Source: JAHEJA01 sp965657215
GTDB taxonomy: Bacteria > Pseudomonadota > Alphaproteobacteria > Rhodobacterales > Rhodobacteraceae
Assembly: GCA_965657215.1 (NCBI GenBank)
Contig: CBFHNR010000014.1
Location: 1-64,000 of the forward strand
Direction: 5' to 3'
Length of the DNA: 64,000 bases
In this document: positions 33,270-42,678 of the stretch, one piece after another
How the letters are laid out: each line of letters starts with the position of its first letter
Position numbering within the stretch: the first letter of the stretch is position 1
The notes under the pieces: generated by a model
What the model saw: the letters and a program-made list of their open reading frames with translations, nothing else
What the model was told of the DNA's origin: nothing
Database searches by the model: none
Position numbers and translations under genes: made by a program

Positions 33270-33819
33270 CAGGTCGTACCTCTGTAACCTCCGGAATGTA
33301 GTGGCGAAGCAGGTTCTCAATGCCCATTTTCAACGTCATTGTTGAGGACGGACATCCAGCGCAGGCGCCTTTCATCTGAAGATAAACAACACCACGTTCA
33401 AAGCCGTGGAATGTGATGTCACCACCGTCTTGCGCCACTGCAGGGCGCACTCGGCTATCAAGTAGCTCTTTGATCTGACCGACAACTTCGGCATCTTCGC
33501 CGCTATGATTTGATTCATGCTCGGCTGCGCCATCACCCGTCATCACAGGTTGACCAGATTGGAAATGCTCCATGATCGCGCCCAAGAGGGAAGGTTTAAT
33601 ATGATCCCAATCGGTTGCCTCATCCTTAGTGATCGTCACAAAGTCACGTCCCAAAAAAACCGCCGACACGCCCTCAACCGCAAAAATCCGTGTCGCCAAA
33701 GGAGACACATCGCAACCCTCAGCAGTCGGAAAATCGGCCGTTCCCGTTTCCAGAACGGTTTGACCCGGTAGGAATTTTAGAGTTGCGGGATTCGGAGTAG
33801 ATTCGGTTTGGATAAACAT
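33259..33819 (-). CDS. NifU-like iron-sulfur scaffold/carrier protein (Nfu)
   Basis: This 186-residue protein has the N-terminal Nfu_N domain (MFIQTESTPNPATLKFLPG) and the C-terminal NifU domain with the cluster-binding CXXC in MKGACAGCPSSTMTLK. Nfu proteins carry 4Fe-4S clusters to target enzymes in the cytoplasm, and this two-domain form is standard in alphaproteobacteria. A likely promoter (TTGACT, 18 nt, ATATCA, minus strand, 33873-33844) lies about 25 nt upstream. It leads the nfu-tsaB-rimI unit. Confidence 0.93.
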   Translation of the reverse strand: MFIQTESTPNPATLKFLPGQTVLETGTADFPTAEGCDVSPLATRIFAVEGVSAVFLGRDFVTITKDEATDWDHIKPSLLGAIMEHFQSGQPVMTGDGAAEHESNHSGEDAEVVGQIKELLDSRVRPAVAQDGGDITFHGFERGVVYLQMKGACAGCPSSTMTLKMGIENLLRHYIPEVTEVRPVAV

Positions 33820-33843
33820 ATTGTGACACCTCTCGTTCCCACA

Positions 33844-33873
33844 TGATATGCTATTCTTAATCGATCAAGTCAA
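33844..33873 (-). promoter_or_regulatory. Candidate promoter for nfu-tsaB-rimI
   Basis: On the minus strand TTGACT (33873-33868) and ATATCA (33849-33844) are spaced 18 nt, 24 nt ahead of the nfu ATG. Consensus match is fair. An iron-responsive operator could overlap it, but none was recognised with confidence. Confidence 0.3.
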
Positions 33874-33907
33874 GCATTTGGAACGATTCTAAATTGAACT
33901 AAGCGGC

Positions 33908-34363
33908 TTATGTTATTGCGTCTAAGCGTTCTTTGGACAGATCACCTGGAACAACTGTTATCGGAATAGGCAGGCTTCCTGCGTTTTTGGACAATTGCGT
34001 AACCAATGGACCTGGTCCCTTTTTGTCGGTTCCCGCACCGAGCACCAAAATCCCAATCTCAGGATCCTCTTGAATTTGCGCCAAAATTTCGGGAACGGGT
34101 TCGCCTTCGCGGATGACCAAAGTGGGATCAACGCCCTGACGGTCGCGCATCCATTTTGCGAATACTTCGAAATGAGCGACGATTCTCTCGCGCGCCTCTT
34201 CGCGCATAATGTCACCGACGCCAATCCAATGGTTAAACTCTTCGGGTGGAATAACCGCGAGTATTTCAACGCCGCCTTGGCTTTTGGCTGCTCGCATAGC
34301 AGCAAAGCGAATTGCGTTTAGGCACTCTCGGCTATCGTCCAAAACCACCATAAATTTGCGCAT
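33908..34363 (-). CDS. Universal stress protein (UspA family)
   Basis: This 151-residue protein has the UspA alpha/beta fold: MRKFMVVLDDSRECLNAIRF at the start with the adenine-binding Asp, a middle VIREGEPVPEIL segment, and the ATP-type loop LVLGAGTDKKGPGPLVTQLSKNAG followed by LPIPITVVPG. It probably binds ATP and acts in stress adaptation. ATG 34363 has AGGGGGA 5 nt upstream; the longer frame to 34429 has no such site. It lies between trpS and nfu on the same strand, with gaps on both sides suggesting its own promoter. Confidence 0.9.
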   Translation of the reverse strand: MRKFMVVLDDSRECLNAIRFAAMRAAKSQGGVEILAVIPPEEFNHWIGVGDIMREEARERIVAHFEVFAKWMRDRQGVDPTLVIREGEPVPEILAQIQEDPEIGILVLGAGTDKKGPGPLVTQLSKNAGSLPIPITVVPGDLSKERLDAIT

Positions 34364-34452
34364 AGATCCCCCTTGTCGATGCTCGACTTGTGACTGCAAT
34401 ACTTGAATGCACATCTTGTGCTGTGTCAAGCATTGCCATGCGTCATCATGCG

Positions 34453-34474
34453 GGGGGCAGGTTAACCTGCCCCC
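34453..34474. terminator. Perfect 22-bp palindrome after trpS
   Basis: GGGGGCAGGTT and AACCTGCCCCC form a perfect 11-bp palindrome, folding as a 9-bp GC-rich stem with a TTAA loop. It begins 6 nt past the trpS stop (minus strand) and has no T-tail, so it would work as a pausing, RNA-stabilising or Rho-assisted terminator rather than a classical intrinsic one. A protein-binding palindrome is the alternative. Confidence 0.4.
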
Positions 34475-34479
34475 TTGGG

Positions 34480-35520
34480 CTAACTTTGAAGCATGCCGAT
34501 GATGTCATAGGTTTTCTTCAGAATTGGGGCGGCAATGTCGCGCGCGCGACCAGCCCCATCTCTCAGAATGGCATCAATGTCTTGAGGCGATTGCATCAGG
34601 GCGTTCATCTCAGTTGAAATCGGCGACAATGTTTCAACGGCGCGATCAACAAGCATCGGTTTGAATTCAGAAAACTGTTTGCCTCCGACGTCGTTGAGAA
34701 CCTGATCAACAGTTTCGTCACCCAAAGCCGCATATATGCCAACCAAGTTGCGCGCCTCTGGACGGTCTTCTAATCCAGCAGCTTCTGAAGGAAGCGCATC
34801 TGGATCCGTTTTGGCTTTGCGTAGCTTTTTCGCAATGGTGTCGGCGTCATCCCCCATATTGATCCGGCTTAGATCGGATGGATCCGATTTCGACATCTTT
34901 TTTGACCCATCGCGCAGGCTCATGACCCGAGCAGCGGGACCACCGATGACAGGTTCTGTGATCGGAAAGAAATCCACGCCAAAGTCATGGTTGAATTTCG
35001 TCGCGATATCGCGAGTAAGCTCCAGATGCTGTTTCTGATCATCCCCAACAGGTACGTGCGTCGCATGATAGATAAGGATATCTGCCGCCATAAGCGCAGG
35101 GTAGCCAAATAATCCAAGAGACGCATTTTGGGCGTTTTTACCCGCTTTGTCCTTGAATTGCGTCATGCGTTGCATCCAACCCATACGCGCCACACAGTTG
35201 AACACCCATCCAAGTTGGGCGTGTTCTGGCACGGCTGATTGATTGAACAAAACGGATTTTTGTGGATCAAGGCCGCTTGCGATAAAAAACGCGGCCAACT
35301 CACGGGTGCGCATGCGCAACACATCAGGGTCTTGCCAGACGGTGATCGCGTGAAGATCGACCATGCAATACATCGTCTCAAAATCAGAATTTTGCATTTC
35401 AACGAACCGTTTGACTGCGCCGAGGTAATTCCCAAGCGTCAATCCTCCCGAGGGCTGGACCCCTGAAAAGACGCGTTTCGTGAACTGTGACTGGGATGGC
35501 GTTTGGACCGCATCCGACAT
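34480..35520 (-). CDS. trpS: Tryptophanyl-tRNA synthetase
   Basis: TrpS charges tRNA-Trp. The 346-residue protein has the class I motifs FSGVQPSGGLTLGNYLGAVK (HIGH-equivalent) and SKKMSKSDPSD (KMSKS), along with the family blocks YCMVDLHAIT and VPVGDDQKQHLELTRDIA. ATG 35520 is 7 nt after GGAGA and better than the ATG at 35526. It is divergent from the rhomboid-like gene, 75 nt away, so the two probably share a promoter region. Nothing is unusual in the sequence. Confidence 0.97.
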   Translation of the reverse strand: MSDAVQTPSQSQFTKRVFSGVQPSGGLTLGNYLGAVKRFVEMQNSDFETMYCMVDLHAITVWQDPDVLRMRTRELAAFFIASGLDPQKSVLFNQSAVPEHAQLGWVFNCVARMGWMQRMTQFKDKAGKNAQNASLGLFGYPALMAADILIYHATHVPVGDDQKQHLELTRDIATKFNHDFGVDFFPITEPVIGGPAARVMSLRDGSKKMSKSDPSDLSRINMGDDADTIAKKLRKAKTDPDALPSEAAGLEDRPEARNLVGIYAALGDETVDQVLNDVGGKQFSEFKPMLVDRAVETLSPISTEMNALMQSPQDIDAILRDGAGRARDIAAPILKKTYDIIGMLQS

Positions 35521-35595
35521 GTGCATTCTCCATCTGGAAGTTTTAATGCAACTGGCTTACCCATAGGGGAGACCATCGTCAAGCAAGGGGACACC

Positions 35596-36282
35596 ATGTC
35601 CGATCACCAAAATACACCTATCGTCAATCCGATGCCCAAATCCATTGTTGGGTTGTTCATGGTGATTGCCGCCGTTGAAATAACCTTTGTCCTCGCTCAG
35701 GCGCAATTTATTGGCGGGGCAACGGGCATCGGATGGCGGTCTTTTGCGGTGAGCGAGTATGGATTGAACAGCTCATTATTCCCTTGGATGGTGGAAAACC
35801 GATATTTCCCAATGGAACATCTGATCCGCTTTTTGACTTATCCCTTTGTCCACAGTGGCACCATGGCAACGGCGATTGCCTGTGCGCTTTTCTTGGGCAT
35901 TGGGCGTATGGTGGGGCATGTCTTTTCGTGGTGGTCGGTTTTAGTGATCTTTTTTGGATCGGCAATTTTTGGAGGAATAGCCTATTCACTCTTTGGACCA
36001 GAGGGCATGTGGTTGTTTGGCTCTTTTCCTGCGGTCTATGGAATGATTGGGGCCTATACATTTATGATTTGGGTCACCCTTCGCGCAGAAGATGGTCAAT
36101 CTCGGCAAGCGTTTTATTTGATCGCGATGCTCATGGGAATTCAGTTGGTGTTTGAATTTCTGTTCAGCGGTCAATCTGAATGGATCGCCGACCTGAGCGG
36201 ATTTTTGTTTGGCTTCTTCGTCTGTTTTTTAATTGCCCCGGGTGGGTTTCAGCGCGTCGTTGCCTTGGTGCGTCGGCGTTAA
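35596..36282 (+). CDS. Rhomboid-family membrane protein lacking catalytic residues (pseudoprotease)
   Basis: This 228-residue membrane protein has about six hydrophobic segments with rhomboid order: FLTYPFVHSG (loop 1 and helix 2), GSFPAVYGMIGAYTFMIW (helix 4) and EWIADLSGFLFGFF (helix 6). In active rhomboids helix 4 carries G-x-S and helix 6 a His. Here the serine position is F144 and the histidine position is D199, and the helix 2 Asn is also absent. It should therefore be proteolytically inactive, acting perhaps as a chaperone or binding protein like iRhoms. ATG 35596 has AAGGGGA 5-6 nt upstream. It is convergent with murJ, overlapping 4 nt. Confidence 0.85.
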   Translation: MSDHQNTPIVNPMPKSIVGLFMVIAAVEITFVLAQAQFIGGATGIGWRSFAVSEYGLNSSLFPWMVENRYFPMEHLIRFLTYPFVHSGTMATAIACALFLGIGRMVGHVFSWWSVLVIFFGSAIFGGIAYSLFGPEGMWLFGSFPAVYGMIGAYTFMIWVTLRAEDGQSRQAFYLIAMLMGIQLVFEFLFSGQSEWIADLSGFLFGFFVCFLIAPGGFQRVVALVRRR

Positions 36283-37820
36283 GTCCGACGCACAGTTGCC
36301 TTTAATTCAGAGAGCTTGATGGCTCCGACCATTTGACCAAAGACACCGAAGGCTCCGATCCCGAATATCACAAGCCCCAATCCAAAGAGCACGCGCAACA
36401 CGGTCGTCGTCACAAAGGGAGCCAGGCTATATTGTGCGATCCATAGGCATAGCCCCATCAAAAGGGATGCTACAATAACACGGCCTAGGCGCGATTTCAT
36501 GCGGCTATCAAACGTGGCGACATCGCCATATCGACGCGCGCCAATGGCCAATAACGCGATCATCGCCCAAGCGGATACAGTCGTCGCAATTGCAGGGGCT
36601 AACCAGCCAAAGATCGGCATAAGACCAACGGCACAAACCGCATTAATGATCATCGAAATAACCGCAAATCGAAAGGGTCGCTTTGTGTCTTCGCGTGCGA
36701 AATACAGCGGTTGCAAGAGTTTTTGCAAAACAAACGCAGGCAAACCAAGCCCGTATATCGCCGTGGCCAGAGCCATCGCTTCGGCATCAGAGCGACCTGT
36801 TGATCCATGTTCATAGAGGGCTGAAACCAAAGGAAGCGGTATAATGCAAAGCGCGACAGCCGCTGGTGAGGTTAGGGCAAATGTGATCTCACCCGCGCGG
36901 CTAAAGGCCTCTTTGGCGCCAGCATCATCACCCGCTTGGAGGCGGCGCGAGAGATCTGGAAGCAGGACAATCCCAACAGCAATCCCCACAACACCGAGGG
37001 GGAGTTGGTATAAACGATCGGCCCCATAAAGCCAGCTCACGGCGTTTGGAAATTGGCTTGAGACTTGCTGTCCGACAAGGAGGTTGATCTGCATAACACC
37101 ATTGGCGAGTGCTGCGGGCAAGGCAACAACAACCAAAGTGCGCATTTCTGCATTCCACCGCGGGCGACCTAGCTTGATGTTTAGTCCTGCTTTGTGAGCG
37201 GCGTACCAAACCAATGCTAATTGAACGACCCCTGCAAGGGGAACGGTCCAAACGAGAAACCAAATGGCGTCATATCCCGTGAAATAAGCAATGCACAGTG
37301 CAGCAATGATCAAGATATTCAAAAACACTGGCGCCGCTGCGGCCATTGCAAATCGCCCTGACGCATTAAGCGCGCCCGAAAGCAAAGCGGCCAATGAAAT
37401 CAAGAGAATATAGGGAAACATGACCCGACCGTAATCAACCGTCAAATCAAAGCGATCAGTGCCTGTGAACCCCTCGGCGGTCGCCCAAACAAGCGCGGGC
37501 ATAAAGATCATCGCCAGCCCTGTGAGGATTAGCAATACAGTGGCCAGTCCCCCCATTGCTTGAGACGCAAATTGACTGGGTCTGTCATCCGCCTCTAGGC
37601 GTTTGGAAAACATCGGCACGAAGGCCGCATTAAACGCGCCTTCGGCAAAAAAGCGTCGGAACATATTGGGCAAACGGAAAGCTGCGATAAAGGCATCCAA
37701 AACGGGGCCAGCCCCGATAAGAGCAAAGATCAAGACTTCGCGCGCCATCCCCAACACGCGGCTGAGCAACGTCCAAAACCCAACGGTCATGATGCCCTTC
37801 AGCATGCGCGGCTGGCTCAT
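36279..37820 (-). CDS. murJ: Lipid II flippase MurJ (MviN family)
   Basis: MurJ flips lipid II across the inner membrane for peptidoglycan synthesis. This 513-residue MOP-superfamily protein has about 14 hydrophobic segments and the conserved start SRVLGMAREVLIFALIGAG followed by LDAFIAAFRLPNMFRRFFAEGA, with the functional Arg residues of the family. It overlaps glnD by 4 nt, a linkage common in alphaproteobacteria. The sequence appears complete and ordinary. Confidence 0.95.
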   Translation of the reverse strand: MSQPRMLKGIMTVGFWTLLSRVLGMAREVLIFALIGAGPVLDAFIAAFRLPNMFRRFFAEGAFNAAFVPMFSKRLEADDRPSQFASQAMGGLATVLLILTGLAMIFMPALVWATAEGFTGTDRFDLTVDYGRVMFPYILLISLAALLSGALNASGRFAMAAAAPVFLNILIIAALCIAYFTGYDAIWFLVWTVPLAGVVQLALVWYAAHKAGLNIKLGRPRWNAEMRTLVVVALPAALANGVMQINLLVGQQVSSQFPNAVSWLYGADRLYQLPLGVVGIAVGIVLLPDLSRRLQAGDDAGAKEAFSRAGEITFALTSPAAVALCIIPLPLVSALYEHGSTGRSDAEAMALATAIYGLGLPAFVLQKLLQPLYFAREDTKRPFRFAVISMIINAVCAVGLMPIFGWLAPAIATTVSAWAMIALLAIGARRYGDVATFDSRMKSRLGRVIVASLLMGLCLWIAQYSLAPFVTTTVLRVLFGLGLVIFGIGAFGVFGQMVGAIKLSELKATVRRT

Positions 37821-40597
37821 GACATTGCCCTTTTGGTGCCTTGGGTGATCGCGTCGCGTAATTTGCGCTCAAGGTTGCGTTGTTTGTTTTCGGAATAGAG
37901 TTTGAGACCGAACATGTCTTTGACATAAAAGCTATCGACCACTTGTTCGCCATAGGTGGCACAAACCGCAGAGGCGATGTAGATGTTTTCATTTGCCAAA
38001 GTGCGGGTCAAATCATGTAGCAACCCAAGTCGATCACGTGTGTCGACCTCGATGATTGTGTAAATTTCCGAGCCATCGTTATCAAAGGTGATCGAGGTTG
38101 GAACCCGAAAGGCGCGCTCGCGTTTCTTGATATTGTTTTTGTCATCGATTGCATCGCGTGCAACAACTTCGCCGCCAAGCGTTTTCTCGATCATTTGGCG
38201 TAGTCGTGGCAGGCGAGAAGCCTCATAGGGATGCCCATCGCTATCTTGAATCCAAAATCCCGCCGTCGCATATCCGTCTTTGGAGGTATATGTACGGGCA
38301 TCGACAACATTTGCCCCGACCAAGGCCAAAGCACCAGCTAATCGAGAGAAAATACCGGGGTGATCCTCCATCGCAAAGCAAACGCGGGTTGCGTCACGAT
38401 CTAGGTCAGGATGCAAATCTATGCGAATGTCACCCTCAGAGATATCCTTTAACAAACGGGCAAAAATTACATGTGCTGTGATGTGGAGCCCTTGCCAATA
38501 GGGTGGGTAGTGTCGTGCTAATTCCGTTTTAATCTCTTTACCTGTCCAATCGCTAAGCTCGCGGCGCAGCAATTTCTTGGCCTCGGTTCCGCGATTTTCA
38601 CGGTTCAAATCTTCGAGCCCTGTTTCAAGTGCACGCCGTGTTTGTCGATAGAGCGCCCGAATAAGCGTTGCTTTCCAATTGTTCCAGGTATCCGGACCCA
38701 CACCGCGAATATCGCAGACGGTTAAGACCGTCAGCAAATCCAAACGTTTAACGGTTTGCACGGCTTTGGCGAAATCTCGGACGGTTCTTGGATCGGCAAT
38801 ATCGCGTTTTTGAGCCATATCCGACATCAGCAAATGATAGCGAATGAGCCATTCAACCGTTTCGACATCTTGTTTGTTCAATCCAAGGCGCGGCGCAACT
38901 TTGCGGGCAATTCTTGCGCCCAAAATTGAATGGTCCTCGTCGCGGCCCTTACCGATGTCGTGCAACAGCAGAGCAACATAGAGCACTTTGCGATTGACGC
39001 CCTCTTTCAAAATCGAGCTGGCGATGGGCAATTCCTCAACCAATTCTTCGCGCTCAATTTGGGCCAAGTTGCGGATCACTTGGATCGTGTGTTCATCCAC
39101 AGTGTAGGAATGATACATATTGAATTGCATCATCGCAACGATTGGCTCAAATTCGGGAATAAATGCGGAGAGAACCCCCAATTCGTTCATCCGACGCAAG
39201 GCCCGTTCTGGATTGCCATGTTTCAACATGAGGTCCAAGAAAATGCGAATGGCCTCTTTGTTTGTGCGTGTTTCATTATCCACAAGGTGCAGGTTAAATG
39301 CGATCAGGCGCATCGCATCTGGATGAATAAACAGACCGGTTCTCAGAGCTTCCTCAAATATGCGGAGGATATTGACGGGATCCGACAAGAACGTTGCCTC
39401 ATCCTCAATATTGAGGCGGTTGTTTTGCACGACATAGCCAGGTCTAATTTTCGGACGTCGCTTAAAAATGCGCTGAAGGAGTGGGGCTTCTTTGGTGTGG
39501 TCGTTTTCCAGTGCCGTCAAAAAGATGCGGGTCAATTCACCAACCAAAGTGGCATGCTTGAAATAGGCTTGCATAAAGTGTTCGACGCCACGCCGGCCGC
39601 TCTTGTCTTTGAAGCCCATCCGCTCGGCCACTTCGACCTGAAGGTCAAAGGTGAGCTGATCTGTAGCACGATTGGTCACCAAGTGCAGATGACACCGCAC
39701 CGCCCATAAAAACTCACGGGCTTTGACAAAGTCGTCATATTCATCTTTGCGGAACACGCCGAGCTTGACCAAATCCATTGGGTCTGAGGTGTGATGAACA
39801 TATTGCGCGATCCAGAACAAAGATTGCAAATCGCGTAATCCGCCTTTGCCTTCTTTGACATTTGGCTCGACCATATAGCGCAGCCCTTGTTTTTCGTGCC
39901 GCTTGCCACGCTCGTCTAATTTGGCTTCGACAAATGCGCGCTCATTGCCTTTGAACAAGTCAGACCAAATCGTCGTGTGGAATTGATCAGCTAGGTCCCC
40001 ATCGCCACAGATAAAGCGATGCTCCAACATAGCTGTTTGAACGGTATAATCTTCGCTGCCTATTCTGAGGCAATCTTTGACGGTGCGCGAGGCGTGGCCG
40101 ACCTTGAGCCTGAGGTCCCAGAGGATATAGAGCATCGTTTCAATCACGCTCTCAGCCCATGGTGTGATTTTGTAGGGCGTTAGAAATAAGAGGTCCACAT
40201 CTGACATCGGGGCCATTTCCCCGCGACCATATCCGCCAACTGCGATGAGGCTCAGGCGTTCGCCTTCGGTTGGGTTGGGGAGGGGGTGTAAATACGTGTT
40301 CGCCACCTGCCAGACAGTGTTGATGATGCAATCCGTGAGCCACGAATAGGACGTAGTTGTTTGAGCCGCCGCGAAAGGCTTTGCTACAAAAGCCTCTGCG
40401 ATTGCAGACATCCCAGATTTTTGCCGATCCTTTAGGTCTTGGACAATAAGATCTCTGGCGGTTTTGCTATCTTTGTTTGTAGCAAAGGCTTCGGCGATAA
40501 ACTCTGCCGAAGCCTTCTTGTCAAAGATAGCAATTTGATCGGTGATCAATGTGGGGTGGTTAGAACCCTGAGAAGGTGAAGCTGCTTGGCGCTGCAT
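37817..40597 (-). CDS. glnD: [Protein-PII] uridylyltransferase / uridylyl-removing enzyme
   Basis: GlnD senses glutamine and uridylylates or deuridylylates PII. About 926 residues contain a nucleotidyltransferase domain (GGYGRGEMAPMSDVDLLFL), a PII-UTase helical region, an HD domain (LLLHDIGKGRDEDHS) and two C-terminal ACT domains (ATRVCFAMEDHPGIFSRLAG; TIIEVDTRDRLGLLHDLTR). The start is uncertain: ATG 40597 has no visible ribosome-binding site and overlaps the lipoprotein gene by 38 nt. TTG 40549 would begin nearer the conserved ITDQIAIFD. Coupling to murJ downstream is by 4-nt overlap. Confidence 0.95.
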   Translation of the reverse strand: MQRQAASPSQGSNHPTLITDQIAIFDKKASAEFIAEAFATNKDSKTARDLIVQDLKDRQKSGMSAIAEAFVAKPFAAAQTTTSYSWLTDCIINTVWQVANTYLHPLPNPTEGERLSLIAVGGYGRGEMAPMSDVDLLFLTPYKITPWAESVIETMLYILWDLRLKVGHASRTVKDCLRIGSEDYTVQTAMLEHRFICGDGDLADQFHTTIWSDLFKGNERAFVEAKLDERGKRHEKQGLRYMVEPNVKEGKGGLRDLQSLFWIAQYVHHTSDPMDLVKLGVFRKDEYDDFVKAREFLWAVRCHLHLVTNRATDQLTFDLQVEVAERMGFKDKSGRRGVEHFMQAYFKHATLVGELTRIFLTALENDHTKEAPLLQRIFKRRPKIRPGYVVQNNRLNIEDEATFLSDPVNILRIFEEALRTGLFIHPDAMRLIAFNLHLVDNETRTNKEAIRIFLDLMLKHGNPERALRRMNELGVLSAFIPEFEPIVAMMQFNMYHSYTVDEHTIQVIRNLAQIEREELVEELPIASSILKEGVNRKVLYVALLLHDIGKGRDEDHSILGARIARKVAPRLGLNKQDVETVEWLIRYHLLMSDMAQKRDIADPRTVRDFAKAVQTVKRLDLLTVLTVCDIRGVGPDTWNNWKATLIRALYRQTRRALETGLEDLNRENRGTEAKKLLRRELSDWTGKEIKTELARHYPPYWQGLHITAHVIFARLLKDISEGDIRIDLHPDLDRDATRVCFAMEDHPGIFSRLAGALALVGANVVDARTYTSKDGYATAGFWIQDSDGHPYEASRLPRLRQMIEKTLGGEVVARDAIDDKNNIKKRERAFRVPTSITFDNDGSEIYTIIEVDTRDRLGLLHDLTRTLANENIYIASAVCATYGEQVVDSFYVKDMFGLKLYSENKQRNLERKLRDAITQGTKRAMS

Positions 40598-41738
40598 CTA
40601 TGATATGTACCCGTTGTTCTTTGACCTGAGCAATTGCAAGGCCACGTTCGTTTGTCCCGTTCTTGTTCAGACGGAAGATGCCGTCAACCCCTTCGAAACC
40701 AGATGACTGCGTCAAAGCATCCGCTGTCAAGGCATTTGCTTTACCCGCGGCGACTAAAGCACCAATCGCTGCGATACCATCATAAGCGAGGCTAGCAAGC
40801 TGATGGGGTTGCGCGCCATAGGCCGCTTGATACCGTGTTGAGAAGTTTTGCGTTCTTGTCACGTCTGGCATTGCAAACCACCCGTTCTGCAATCCTGCAA
40901 GCACCAAAGTTTGAGGCGGGATATCCCAACGTGACAGACCCGCATATTGAATAGTCGCTGGATTTATACCTGCTTCTGGAAGCATCTGAGCCAATAGCGG
41001 CAGCGCGCCAGCACTTGTTGATGTCAGCAAAAGCAAATCGGCATTGCCGGACAGGGTTGCATTCTTGATCGGGTTGACCGCGTCAATGACGCCTTGAGGC
41101 GTAAAGGTAAAGGACTGAACTGAAACCACTTCAATACCGACTTCGTTCGCGGCACGTTGTAGCGCAACGCGGCCAAATTCACCTTCTATATTCTCAGGAT
41201 GAACAATCACAGCGCGTGATTTGCCTTGGGATTTGGCAAAGCTCATCAGACGACTCGCGGTATTGTCAAAGGTCTTACCGAGAATGAAAACATTCCCCCC
41301 AGCGATGCTTGGATTATTGGAAAGGCTCATAACATTGACGCCTTCGTCATCAACAGCAACAGCGGCTGCATTTGCGGCTTCTGCAAAGAGCGGTCCGAGA
41401 ATGATCTTTGATCCCTCATCAACGGCGCGCTGGGCTTGTTGTGCGGCAACATCTGCGGAGCCTGCTGTATCATAGACACGCAAATCAATTTTAACGGCGC
41501 CTAAATCAGCAACGGCCATCTTTGCGGCGTTTTCTAGATTGGCGGCAACTGTTCCCGCTCCGTTGGACGATTTCGGAACCAGTAGCGCCACAGGAACGGG
41601 CTTGTTAAGATCTAGCTGTGGGGCTTGGGTCAATGTTGTCGATGGAGTCTCCAACGTACAAGCCGCCAAGGCAGCGGCCGCTGCGGCCAGAGTAATTCTT
41701 TTCAAAGTCAATCGTGTATGATCTAAAGCGCGTAACAT
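40560..41738 (-). CDS. LppC-like outer-membrane lipoprotein, penicillin-binding protein activator family
   Basis: This 392-residue lipoprotein has the lipobox LAAC (mature Cys near residue 27 of the precursor) after an Ala-rich signal. It is followed by a periplasmic-binding-protein type I fold with VALLVPKSSNGAGTVAANLEN and ILGPLFAEAANAAA. This is the LpoA/LppC family, whose best-known member activates PBP1A; alphaproteobacterial members are shorter and less studied. ATG 41738 lies 6 nt after AGGGAG. It is divergent from rsmI, its usual neighbour, with 79 nt between them. Confidence 0.9.
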   Translation of the reverse strand: MLRALDHTRLTLKRITLAAAAAALAACTLETPSTTLTQAPQLDLNKPVPVALLVPKSSNGAGTVAANLENAAKMAVADLGAVKIDLRVYDTAGSADVAAQQAQRAVDEGSKIILGPLFAEAANAAAVAVDDEGVNVMSLSNNPSIAGGNVFILGKTFDNTASRLMSFAKSQGKSRAVIVHPENIEGEFGRVALQRAANEVGIEVVSVQSFTFTPQGVIDAVNPIKNATLSGNADLLLLTSTSAGALPLLAQMLPEAGINPATIQYAGLSRWDIPPQTLVLAGLQNGWFAMPDVTRTQNFSTRYQAAYGAQPHQLASLAYDGIAAIGALVAAGKANALTADALTQSSGFEGVDGIFRLNKNGTNERGLAIAQVKEQRVHIIDAAPSSFTFSGF

Positions 41739-41817
41739 ATATAACTCCCTCAAAGTGCTATTCTCTAGCCACCCATGTTGCGAAAGATCATAGCGGACGG
41801 AAATAAAGGGTCCAGTG

Positions 41818-42678
41818 ATGAATCATAAGAACGTAAAATTAGCCGAAGGGTTGTATTTTGTTGCAACACCTATTGGAACGGCGCGGGATATTACGTTGCG
41901 AGGGTTGGACATATTGGCAAATGCAGACGTGATCGCGGCCGAAGATACGCGCAGTATGCGCAAGCTATTAGATATTCACGCTGTGCCCTTGGGGGACCGG
42001 CCTTTGATCGCCTATCATGATCACAGCGGTTCGAATGTGCGCGATAGGCTCATTGATTATATCAAAGACGGTAAATCCGTAGCCTATGCCTCTGAGGCAG
42101 GGACGCCGTTGATTGCCGATCCGGGATATCATTTGGCCAAAGATGTGGCGGACCTTGGGTTATTGGTGACCTCCGCGCCAGGCCCGTCGGCAATTCTGGC
42201 GGCACTCACTTTGGCTGGATTGCCCACGGATCGTTTTTTGTTTGAGGGGTTCTTGCCCAATTCAAAATCACAGCGGATTAGCCAGATGCAAGAATTGGCG
42301 CAGGTCCCCGCCACATTTGTGTTCTACGAAAGCCCCAAGCGCCTGATTGCGATGCTTCAGGATGCTATTGAGGTGTTTGGCCCCGATCGACCTGGGGCTT
42401 ATTGCCGAGAGCTGACTAAGAAGTTCGAAGATATTCAGCGCGCGCCCCTAGCAGAGTTGGTCGATATTGCCCAAAATTCAACAATCAAAGGCGAAATTGT
42501 TGTTTTGATAGATCGCGCGAATAAAGGGTCTGTTAACGAAAACGATTTAGACCAAGAGCTCATGAGTGCACTTGAGCATTTGTCCATTCGCGATGCATCC
42601 GAGGCTGTTGCCCGCGCATTCGGCGTGCCAAGGCGCAAAGTTTATCAAAGGGCGCTTGACCTTGGAAAAGAGCGATAA
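41818..42678 (+). CDS. rsmI: 16S rRNA (cytidine1402-2'-O)-methyltransferase
   Basis: RsmI 2'-O-methylates C1402 in the ribosomal P site. The 286-residue protein has the TP-methylase motif LYFVATPIGTARDITLRGLD, AEDTRSMRKLL, SEAGTPLIADPG and FYESPKRL, all diagnostic. The ATG at 41818 has AAAGGG about 7 nt upstream; a GTG lies just before it. The yraN frame begins inside its end, so the two are coupled. Confidence 0.96.
   Translation: MNHKNVKLAEGLYFVATPIGTARDITLRGLDILANADVIAAEDTRSMRKLLDIHAVPLGDRPLIAYHDHSGSNVRDRLIDYIKDGKSVAYASEAGTPLIADPGYHLAKDVADLGLLVTSAPGPSAILAALTLAGLPTDRFLFEGFLPNSKSQRISQMQELAQVPATFVFYESPKRLIAMLQDAIEVFGPDRPGAYCRELTKKFEDIQRAPLAELVDIAQNSTIKGEIVVLIDRANKGSVNENDLDQELMSALEHLSIRDASEAVARAFGVPRRKVYQRALDLGKER

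Noticed and set aside
38930..39709. 259-codon plus-strand frame inside glnD
   Set aside because: It lies wholly antisense to well-conserved GlnD domains and has no recognisable protein features.
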